This document shows positions 1-5,451 of a stretch of 10,162 nt of DNA, one piece after another; the stretch's first letter is position 1, and each line of letters opens with the position of its first letter. Source of the stretch: Bacillota bacterium. GTDB taxonomy: Bacteria > Bacillota > Clostridia > Lachnospirales > Lachnospiraceae. The stretch lies in NCBI GenBank assembly GCA_023415475.1, contig JAEZKL010000049.1, forward strand, positions 1-10,162, in the 5' to 3' direction. Under the pieces are notes generated by a model, which made no database searches, had not been told where the DNA came from, and saw nothing but the letters and a program-made list of their open reading frames with translations. A program made the translations under genes and the position numbers.

Positions 1-352
1 TTTCTGGCTGGTCTCCACCTGCGAGTGCAGTCTGCAGCTGAGGAAAATAATCAGTACCCTGGTTATAGAACACATTATCCCATGTAATGTTGTACTCCGG
101 ATGCATTTCTGCAAATGCTTTTTCTACTGCATCCAGACCTGCCTGCTTTGATGTCTGTGTCATGTAGTGGAACACCGTGATTGAAGCGTTCCTTACCTCA
201 GCGGATTCAGACTCCTCCTTGCCGGAATCTTCGGTCTTGGCAGCATCTTCGCCTTTGGTAGGTGCAGTAGAGTCCGGGTCCTTTGACTGGCTGCACGCTG
301 ACAGTGATATTATCATTGTCATAATTAACATTATTGCTACTAACTTTTTCAT
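1..352 (-). CDS. Sugar ABC transporter extracellular solute-binding lipoprotein, N-terminal part (runs off left edge)
   Basis: The first 117 residues of a membrane-anchored substrate-binding protein are present; the rest lies beyond base 1. Residues 1-19 form a lipoprotein signal peptide: a short KK n-region, a Met/Ile/Leu-rich core, then the lipobox LSAC with the acylated Cys at 20. Residues 21-50 are an acidic Ser/Lys/Glu-rich linker typical of surface-anchored binding proteins. The mature domain starts with ITVFHYM, followed by GLDAVEKAFAEMHPEYNITW and FPQLQTALAGGDQPE. This matches the opening beta-strand, helix and 'F...HP' pattern of family 1 solute-binding proteins for oligosaccharide ABC importers. 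The start is the ATG at 352, preceded at 361-367 by a strong GGAGGG ribosome site. Permease genes would be expected further left, but this is inference. The ligand cannot be read from this fragment. Confidence 0.9.
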   Translation of the reverse strand, partial: MKKLVAIMLIMTMIISLSACSQSKDPDSTAPTKGEDAAKTEDSGKEESESAEVRNASITVFHYMTQTSKQAGLDAVEKAFAEMHPEYNITWDNVFYNQGTDYFPQLQTALAGGDQPE

Positions 353-432
353 ACCTTTTACCCTCCTGTTATTTTTTCGGCTTACTAACCGGTAAACCCG
401 AATCATTATGCCTCATTTCTAAATGTAAATTA

Positions 433-461
433 ATTATACCTATAAGATAACGTCATTACCA
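433..461 (-). promoter_or_regulatory. Putative promoter of the solute-binding protein gene
   Basis: On the minus strand there is a perfect TATAAT at 433-438, with a weak -35 (TGGTAA, 456-461) 17 bp upstream. This gives a leader of about 75 nt before the ATG at 352. The leader can form a 7-bp hairpin with one G-U pair (379-385 with 392-398) just upstream of the ribosome site. The poor -35 suggests an activator, but this is inference. An imperfect 15-bp dyad (GATAACGTCATTACC on the plus strand, about 446-460) lies next to or over the -35. Confidence 0.4.
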
Positions 462-593
462 TTTAGCAAACCCTTTATAATATTAACTTTTTATACTATT
501 TGTTTTGTTTTTCTTAGCTACACACAAATAAACCATACAAATTATACATCTTAAAAAGTATATCTTGGAAATTTAGTTGTCATTTTAGCATTA

Positions 594-629
594 AAAATAG
601 ACGTTTTAAAACAATAAAACGTCTATTTT
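594..629 (-). terminator. Perfect AT-rich hairpin, probable intrinsic terminator
   Basis: Arms 594-608 and 615-629 are perfect 15-bp inverted repeats with core TAGACGTTTTA and a 6-nt loop. Read on the minus strand, the stem ends in a run of five T (CTATTTTTAATG). Read on the plus strand it ends in TTTTA. It can therefore work in both directions but fits minus-strand transcription slightly better. No clear gene lies directly upstream on either strand, so what it terminates is unknown. It also shields the solute-binding protein promoter from read-through. Confidence 0.65.
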
Positions 630-924
630 ATACAATTGCGACTTTAGCATCCTGCTTATACTAAGGTCCTCGCATTCCTTTCTGTACTATCCTCATGCAG
701 CGTTGCAAGAACATCCTCCACCGCAGACCATTGATAAAACATTCTTTCTGATTGCATTTTATCATTTACGTAGTATTATTTCAATATATTGTTTAAATTC
801 CCGGCATATTTTTTCACGAAACATTACCTACTTCTTAATGACTGGTTCTTGCTTTCATACTACATCTAATTGGATTTTTAACATGTCCTTTCCTTAATAA
901 TTGTATGACCATGGTATTACTTTT

Positions 925-954
925 TTGCATTTTCTGGTAATTGTATGCTATAAT
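925..954 (+). promoter_or_regulatory. Promoter of the isoprenoid-synthase-like gene
   Basis: TTGCAT at 925-930, an 18-bp spacer, then a perfect TATAAT at 949-954 preceded by TG at 946-947, which makes an extended -10 box. Transcription should start near 961. That gives a leader of about 80 nt to the ATG at 1043, or about 30 nt to the alternative ATG at 992. Confidence 0.6.
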
Positions 955-967
955 ACTCATAATTACC
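936..967. promoter_or_regulatory. Candidate operator: inverted repeat around the -10 box
   Basis: GGTAATT at 936-942 and AATTACC at 961-967 are exact inverted copies 18 bp apart. The -10 box sits between them and the likely transcription start lies in the right half. A dimeric repressor bound here would block the promoter. No candidate regulator is adjacent; the only DNA-binding protein in the window is the XRE fusion about 8 kb away. Seven-base arms in AT-rich DNA can arise by chance. Confidence 0.3.
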
Positions 968-1042
968 GTATTCATAGTAAGAGACGGCTGAATGTGGAAT
1001 AAGCGAAGTATATTAACTGATATTAGGGGTGGGGAATATAGG

Positions 1043-2278
1043 ATGGATATTCTAGGGGATGTTAAGCAATGTATTGATACTTTAAAGAATGAATGGCTTG
1101 CAGCCAGGGAGGACTTTCCTGATTTCTTAGAAGAGATATCAGCAGAAAAGAAACAAGAAAATGAAGCTTATGCAAGTAGCGTATCCGAATGCTTTCAAAA
1201 ACAGACCGAGCAGCTTCCCAGACTGCCGTTTGGGCGAAGAAAATGGAAGAAGAAGACAAAGGATATAATATGGCAGGTCCTTTATCAAGAGAACATTATC
1301 GGAATACATAATGCAATGCAACAGAAAGAAATCAATGCCTTTTATGAGGAGCTGATGGTATTCCTTAAGAAGGTACGCCGCTTCTCCCCGGAGCTAAGCT
1401 TCGATGAGATTGGGCAGGGGATTCGCAATTATATCGTATATGCCATGTTTAAGGTAATCCACCTTGTGCCCTCCGGCTTCAGCAATGCAGGCTTCGGGTA
1501 TAGCATGCTATATCCCTTTACTGATAATTATATTGATAGCAGGAAGCCTACTTCTGACGAAAAGAAGGAGTACAACCGATTAATCCGGGATAAGCTCATG
1601 GGCAAGAAGGTTCATCCTGCCTGTGAGCATCATAAAAAGACCTGTGATCTTCTTCAGGCTATTGCTTCTGATTACCCCAGAGAGAAGGACAATCGCATCT
1701 ACACCTTACTCCTTATGATGCTGGAGGCACAGGAGGAGAGTCTTCGCCAGCAAAATCAGACTGATATTCTTAGCGAGGAGGAGCGACTACACATCTCGCT
1801 GTTTAAGGGAGGTGTGTCCGTTCTGGTGGACCGCTTTCTTATCAATCGGGAGCTAACACCTGCTGATCTTCATTTTTATTTGGGCTTTGGATTTTTCCTT
1901 CAATTAGCGGATGATCTTCAGGATATCAAGGAGGACAGTGAGAAGGGATACCAGACTTTATTCACCATAGATCTTTCTACCAAACGGGAAGAGAAGCTGG
2001 TGAATAAGCTGCTCCATTTTCTGAACAGTATCAAGGATACCTACTCTGCCGAGAATGATATCTTCAAAAACTTTGTTCTCGCAAGCAGTAACCAGTTAGT
2101 CTATACCTCCCTCTTCGGAAGTAAGGAATTCTTCACACCGGAGTATCAAGACAGGATAGAAAAATACCTTCCTATCACTCTTTCTTATCTTGAGGCTGCC
2201 AAGGCAAACTCTCTCGGTCGACAAGCGGATAGGGTCCAGGAGAATTATATGAAGGTGTTGGATCAACTGATTAAATAA
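1043..2278 (+). CDS. Class I isoprenoid-synthase-like protein (putative terpene or prenyl synthase)
   Basis: The product is an all-helical protein of 411 residues with two Asp-rich motifs: DNYID at about 161-165 and DDLQD, in the context QLADDLQDIKED, at about 290-294. Roughly 130 residues separate them, as in polyprenyl, squalene/phytoene and terpene synthases. In that fold the two DxxxD motifs bind three Mg ions that activate an allylic diphosphate. A helix with KGGVSVLVD (about 255-263) precedes the second motif. There is no signal peptide or membrane segment, so it should be cytosolic. The start at 1043 is preferred because GGGGTGGGG lies about 8 nt upstream. An in-frame ATG at 992 would add 17 residues but has no clear ribosome site. 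Substrate and product cannot be read: it could be a true terpene synthase, a prenyltransferase, or a degenerate relative. It is the only plus-strand gene and has its own promoter. Confidence 0.7.
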   Translation: MDILGDVKQCIDTLKNEWLAAREDFPDFLEEISAEKKQENEAYASSVSECFQKQTEQLPRLPFGRRKWKKKTKDIIWQVLYQENIIGIHNAMQQKEINAFYEELMVFLKKVRRFSPELSFDEIGQGIRNYIVYAMFKVIHLVPSGFSNAGFGYSMLYPFTDNYIDSRKPTSDEKKEYNRLIRDKLMGKKVHPACEHHKKTCDLLQAIASDYPREKDNRIYTLLLMMLEAQEESLRQQNQTDILSEEERLHISLFKGGVSVLVDRFLINRELTPADLHFYLGFGFFLQLADDLQDIKEDSEKGYQTLFTIDLSTKREEKLVNKLLHFLNSIKDTYSAENDIFKNFVLASSNQLVYTSLFGSKEFFTPEYQDRIEKYLPITLSYLEAAKANSLGRQADRVQENYMKVLDQLIK

Positions 2279-2280
2279 CC

Positions 2281-3405
2281 TTATACTAGATATTGCTTCA
2301 GATAATCCGTAAGCTCTTTCGCTGCTTTTTCATGTGCTGCTTTGCCGGGATGACATCTGGCTCCGATAGTCTCCTCGGTTGTATTTGGCAATTGGAATAC
2401 AGATACCCTTTTATCGCCGGTATACTTCTGATATTCCTCTACCGCATGGTAGATGAAAGGCATCAAGGGAATTCCGATCATTCCATAAGCCCAGACAATC
2501 TGAGCCTTTGTATTGTACCTTCTAAGCTTAATCAAGAAGTTCACTACTGCTTTTTCAAAAGCCCTGAGATCCTCTTCATGGTAGCTGCCGTCTTCATTCA
2601 AACGCTGCTTGTGGGTCTCTCCGGTCATCTCATCCTTCCACGGCGGTGAATGAAATGCGCCATTATCATTGGTTCCTAGATTGACTACGACGATATCCGG
2701 CTGCCACTTGGAGAAATCATACTCCTGCAACGCTCCCAGAGCCTCATTCTTCTCACCCTTTAAGAGGCCGCATACCTTCTCGTAGATACCCGGAATATTC
2801 CCATAAGGATTGTTATCCCAGGCGGTCATAACACCCCAGCCACTCTGTGAGATTACACGGTAATCCGCATTTAGAGCTACTGCTGTCATAGCAGTATAGT
2901 TATCTACTGCGCTAAACCACATGGATATCCAATCCCCCTCCGGTTTAGCCCCTATGCTGCCTTCCCCGGAGGTAATACTGTCTCCGATAAACTCGATTCG
3001 GTAGGGCTTGTCTTCAACCGGCAGAAGCTCTCCATCAAACTTAACCGCATGAAGCTGCAATTTAGCGTCCGGATCACCGCTCATAGCCTGTACATCCTTA
3101 ACAATCCGTACATTCTTGACAGCCTTCTCATTCATACCACGGAATACACAGATCCAGTACTTGCCAGCAGTAATCATCTGGCGGCCTACGAAAGCCCCAT
3201 TGATTATAATACTGATCCAGGGCTCGTACATATCATAGTCAGCCTCTATCTCAATCCAAAGCTCCGAACTCTTCACATTCAGCTCAAAAGCGCTGCCAGT
3301 CCAAAACAAGGTCAGGGGTGCCATCTGATTCGTAGTTCGCCCATGAAGCTTGACGTTTTTTAGCTCCGATAAAGCATATTGTCTTAATCTATCATTTTCC
3401 TTCAT
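2281..3405 (-). CDS. CE2-type SGNH/GDSL carbohydrate esterase (acetyl esterase), cytosolic
   Basis: Likely removes O-acetyl groups from sugars or oligosaccharides. At 374 residues it has the two-domain build of carbohydrate esterase family 2. A beta-rich jelly-roll N-terminal part spans about 15-130, and the SGNH hydrolase part about 135-374. Visible blocks are GDSITSG (nucleophile Ser143), SQSGWG (block II Gly189), NLGTND (block III, Asn246) and CHPG (catalytic His352). The Asp that often precedes the His as DxxHP is absent (GARCHP, Ala349), which agrees with the Ser-His dyad reported for some CE2 enzymes. No signal peptide is present, so it should act on imported acetylated oligosaccharides. 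The ATG at 3405 has GGAGG 7 nt upstream. It converges on the isoprenoid-synthase-like gene with 2 bp between stops. The BFD-like gene lies 95 bp upstream on the same strand and may be co-transcribed. Confidence 0.87.
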   Translation of the reverse strand: MKENDRLRQYALSELKNVKLHGRTTNQMAPLTLFWTGSAFELNVKSSELWIEIEADYDMYEPWISIIINGAFVGRQMITAGKYWICVFRGMNEKAVKNVRIVKDVQAMSGDPDAKLQLHAVKFDGELLPVEDKPYRIEFIGDSITSGEGSIGAKPEGDWISMWFSAVDNYTAMTAVALNADYRVISQSGWGVMTAWDNNPYGNIPGIYEKVCGLLKGEKNEALGALQEYDFSKWQPDIVVVNLGTNDNGAFHSPPWKDEMTGETHKQRLNEDGSYHEEDLRAFEKAVVNFLIKLRRYNTKAQIVWAYGMIGIPLMPFIYHAVEEYQKYTGDKRVSVFQLPNTTEETIGARCHPGKAAHEKAAKELTDYLKQYLV

Positions 3406-3500
3406 TACAAAGCCTCCGCTATGCCACCTTACAGCATCTTTATCCCATCCAAGCCAGATAACCTTTTAACCCTCAGCTTGGTGATTTAATGCTTATCTTC

Positions 3501-3725
3501 TTACTCCTGAGTCTCCGACATGGACTCCAAAAGCTCCAATATTTTCGGTGTACATCTTCTACCACCACAGGGACCGCTTCCTGCCCCCGTCGCCTTCTGC
3601 ACCTCTGCTAAGGTCTTAGCTCCATTTTTAATTGCTTTCTTCATCGTGGATCTGGGTATGCCTTTACAAATACATACCTTTGTCATCTTATCCATGATTT
3701 CCTGATTCGCATTCTGTTCCTCCAT
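3501..3725 (-). CDS. BFD-like [2Fe-2S]-binding protein
   Basis: A 74-residue stand-alone member of the bacterioferritin-associated-ferredoxin-like family. Four Cys probably bind one [2Fe-2S] cluster: C18-x-C20, then C53-x4-C58 after 32 residues. The motif CICKGI, the helix-rich middle (AIKNGAKTLAEVQKATGAG) and the tail GPCGGRRCTPKI are typical. The last Cys pair is spaced by four residues (CGGRRC) rather than the two of classical BFD, a variant I associate with small clostridial homologues. Its partner is unknown; an electron-transfer or iron-handling role is inferred from the family only. The start is well supported by AAGGAG about 9 nt upstream of the ATG at 3725. The gene lies after the terminator of the acetyltransferase gene, so it probably has its own promoter. 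Confidence 0.9.
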   Translation of the reverse strand: MEEQNANQEIMDKMTKVCICKGIPRSTMKKAIKNGAKTLAEVQKATGAGSGPCGGRRCTPKILELLESMSETQE

Positions 3726-3850
3726 ATTATTTATCTCCTTCTAATAATTTTATAAGCTTATGTTGATAAATACTCTCCTGTCAGTTTTTCACTTCGTTCA
3801 AGAAGCTTCTTCGCCTGTTTACGACTTTGGGCTGCCTGTTATGTGGCAGG

Positions 3851-3875
3851 TAAAAGCCTCAGAAACTGAAGCCCT
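3851..3875 (-). terminator. Intrinsic terminator of the GNAT acetyltransferase gene
   Basis: On the minus strand, GCTTCAG-TTT-CTGAGGC (3856-3872) folds into a 7-bp stem with one G-U pair and a 3-nt loop. TTTTA follows at once (3851-3855). It starts 7 nt after the stop codon at 3880, the usual place for a rho-independent terminator. Confidence 0.7.
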
Positions 3876-3879
3876 CGTT

Positions 3880-4416
3880 TTAATTGTTTGTAAGCTCACG
3901 TGCTTTGTACTCCTCCTGCAGAATAGAATATATCATATCATCATAGATAATATCCTGATAGCCCTTTACACCTCTGCGAATACAGCCCTCAGGAATGAAT
4001 CCAAGCTTTTCAATCAGCCTTCTTGAGGCTTCATTATCCTTAAATGCCCTCACAGACAGTACCTCTACCGATCTTTCCTCAAATACATATCGAAGCATCT
4101 CTCTTAGAGCTTCGGTCATATAACCCTTGGAGGTATATGGTTCTCCCAGGTAATAGGATATACATAAAGCCTTGACCCCGTAACGCAATCTATCCTCATC
4201 GATATCAACCATTCCGATGACCTTGCTGTTTTCTTTGAGCACTATATAGTAGGTGTCCTTTGATTCCATATCCTTTATGACCTGTTCCTGCATTTGCTCC
4301 ATCGTGATTTTCTTCATGCAGTTATATTTCAATACAAATTCACTGTTACGTATCTCAAATAAATCTTCCTCATCTCCGGGCTGTGCCCCTCGAAGAAGCA
4401 ATCTTTCTGTTTCCAT
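3880..4416 (-). CDS. GNAT-family N-acetyltransferase, RimJ/RimL type
   Basis: An acetyl-CoA-dependent N-acetyltransferase of 178 residues, the usual length of the Acetyltransf_3 (RimJ/RimL-like) group. It opens with METERLLLRGAQPGDEEDLF, the standard start of this group. The beta-strand KVIGMVDID lies at about 65-73. Motif A (ISYYLGEPYTSKGYMTEAL, about 86-104) carries the acetyl-CoA pyrophosphate loop. Motif B follows as NEASRRLIEKLGF (128-140). Members acetylate ribosomal protein N-termini, amino acids, polyamines or drugs; nothing here fixes the substrate. No membrane segment is visible. The ATG at 4416 has GGAG about 8 nt upstream. It is followed at once by its own terminator, and the gap of about 165 bp to trmO upstream suggests a single-gene unit. 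Confidence 0.95.
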   Translation of the reverse strand: METERLLLRGAQPGDEEDLFEIRNSEFVLKYNCMKKITMEQMQEQVIKDMESKDTYYIVLKENSKVIGMVDIDEDRLRYGVKALCISYYLGEPYTSKGYMTEALREMLRYVFEERSVEVLSVRAFKDNEASRRLIEKLGFIPEGCIRRGVKGYQDIIYDDMIYSILQEEYKARELTNN

Positions 4417-4582
4417 GCTCTTACTCCGTTCTGTCTCACATTATCTTTTGTTATTTAGGAGACTTATCAACCTATTCCTTCTGTATCAATGTTTTTTATT
4501 ACTATCGAAATCGAACCTATGATTGCTTGCAGTAATATCGGCTATTTCATCATTAATAACCGTGGTATACTTCATTATAATA

Positions 4583-5332
4583 CTATAATATTACAATTTC
4601 ATAAATCGTCAGCACATTATCCTGTACCGTGAATCGGACATCAAAACCGCAGAATTCAAAACCATAGATACGCTCCGGATCCTTCTGGTACGCCGGGCGC
4701 GGATCGTGTGCAAGCACACCCAGCAGAGCTTCTCTCCGATCCTCCGGTATCATATTTAACCAATGTTCCGGAAATATTACCTCCAGGGCATAATCCTTTA
4801 CCGGGTCAGCAAACCCCCCCAGGGCCTCCGGATGACTGTCGGTATACGGGAGATAGGGCTTGATGTCATAGATAGGGGTCTTATCCATCAGATCGGCTCC
4901 TGATACATGAAGTACCGGTCCATTCTCAGTATATAATTCCACCTGCTCTAATCTAACGCAGGACAGCCCGATGGAATTCGGACGAAATGGAGATCGTGTC
5001 GCAAAGACTCCCATTCGCTTTACGCCGCCGAGTCTCGGCGGTCGTACCATCGGAGACCAGGTATCCCTCGTCGTCTCTGAGAACGCCCAGATGAGCCAGA
5101 CATGAGTAAAGCCTTCGATTCCACGAAAAGCCTCCGGATTACGATATTCCGGCTCGAACACGATGGTAGCCTTCAGTTCATCGACAATTCCGCTTTGTCT
5201 TGGTATCCCGAACTTGGTTGGAAAATCAGTATGAATATGGGCAATTACTTTCATAGAATGCTTCGCCTCATTACCCTCATTCTGTATCAAGATATCCTTT
5301 TTCGGTTTACGATAATCCTTAAACTCTGCCAT
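4583..5332 (-). CDS. trmO: tRNA (N6-threonylcarbamoyladenosine(37)-N6)-methyltransferase TrmO
   Basis: TrmO (formerly TsaA/YaeB) uses S-adenosylmethionine to methylate t6A37 of certain tRNAs to m6t6A, which improves decoding. The core begins at MKVIAHIHTDFPTKFGIPRQ and shows the signature strings FTHVWLIWAF and FATRSPFRPNSIGLS, then DIKPYLPYTD. A C-terminal domain with LAHDPRPAYQKDPERIYG completes the usual layout. About 25 charged residues (MAEFKDYRKPKK...) precede the core. I place the start at the ATG at 5332: GGAG (5341-5344) lies 8 nt upstream, and the promoter predicts a transcript start near 5360. The in-frame ATG at 5353 would add seven residues (MGIGVNN) but has only about 7 nt of leader and no ribosome site. 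Its own promoter separates it from the lipoprotein gene. Confidence 0.96.
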   Translation of the reverse strand: MAEFKDYRKPKKDILIQNEGNEAKHSMKVIAHIHTDFPTKFGIPRQSGIVDELKATIVFEPEYRNPEAFRGIEGFTHVWLIWAFSETTRDTWSPMVRPPRLGGVKRMGVFATRSPFRPNSIGLSCVRLEQVELYTENGPVLHVSGADLMDKTPIYDIKPYLPYTDSHPEALGGFADPVKDYALEVIFPEHWLNMIPEDRREALLGVLAHDPRPAYQKDPERIYGFEFCGFDVRFTVQDNVLTIYEIVIL

Positions 5333-5367
5333 GTTATTTACTCCTATACCCATTTATCATAAAACCT

Positions 5368-5396
5368 ATTTTATAGTAAATCCGAGCAGGTGTCCA
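5368..5396 (-). promoter_or_regulatory. Promoter of trmO
   Basis: On the minus strand TGGACA (5391-5396, five of six consensus bases), a 17-bp spacer, then TAAAAT (5368-5373, five of six). The predicted transcript start near 5360 leaves about 28 nt before the trmO ATG at 5332. A short perfect dyad, CATCAT-AA-ATGATG (5395-5408), touches the outer edge of the -35 box. It might be an operator, or a weak stem at the end of the upstream transcript. Confidence 0.6.
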
Positions 5397-5451
5397 TCAT
5401 AAATGATGCATGGTTTACAGTAGCGGAACGGTTGTGGTAGAATAGCCATAA

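Larger units (their letters stand above)
353..924. other. Long AT-rich intergenic region without a convincing gene
   Basis: About 690 bp separate the solute-binding protein start from the next plausible start codon. The left third holds that gene's leader and promoter. Bases 594-629 form a perfect hairpin, annotated separately. Between 631 and 900 only short open frames exist on either strand. None has a good ribosome site or a recognisable product. The best on the minus strand is a 33-codon frame at 656-757. The hairpin just beyond it suggests that a small transcript or a decayed gene once occupied 640-900. Confidence 0.6.

Noticed and set aside
656..757. 33-codon minus-strand frame (starts MQSERMFYQWSAVEDVLATL), faintly like the N-terminal part of a P-type ATPase
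   Set aside because: It has no ribosome site and is too short; the likeness is only an impression and could not be tested. It is kept as part of the intergenic description.
688..760. Short Cys-rich minus-strand peptide MVCGGGCSCNAA
   Set aside because: Only 12 codons, no ribosome site, and it overlaps other equally open frames; probably chance.
703..897. 64-codon plus-strand frame
   Set aside because: No ribosome site, unusual composition, no recognisable domain, and the terminator-like hairpin suggests minus-strand transcription here.
835..960. 41-codon minus-strand frame (MSIIAYNYQKMQKS...)
   Set aside because: It has no ribosome site and lies over the promoter of the plus-strand gene.
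2293..3363. Plus-strand frames of 118 and 104 codons opposite the CE2 gene
   Set aside because: They are antisense shadows of a gene with all SGNH motifs and a good ribosome site.
3449..3481. Inverted repeat CCAAGC/GCTTGG between the BFD-like and CE2 genes
   Set aside because: Short arms, a loop of about 20 nt and no T-run; not enough for a terminator.
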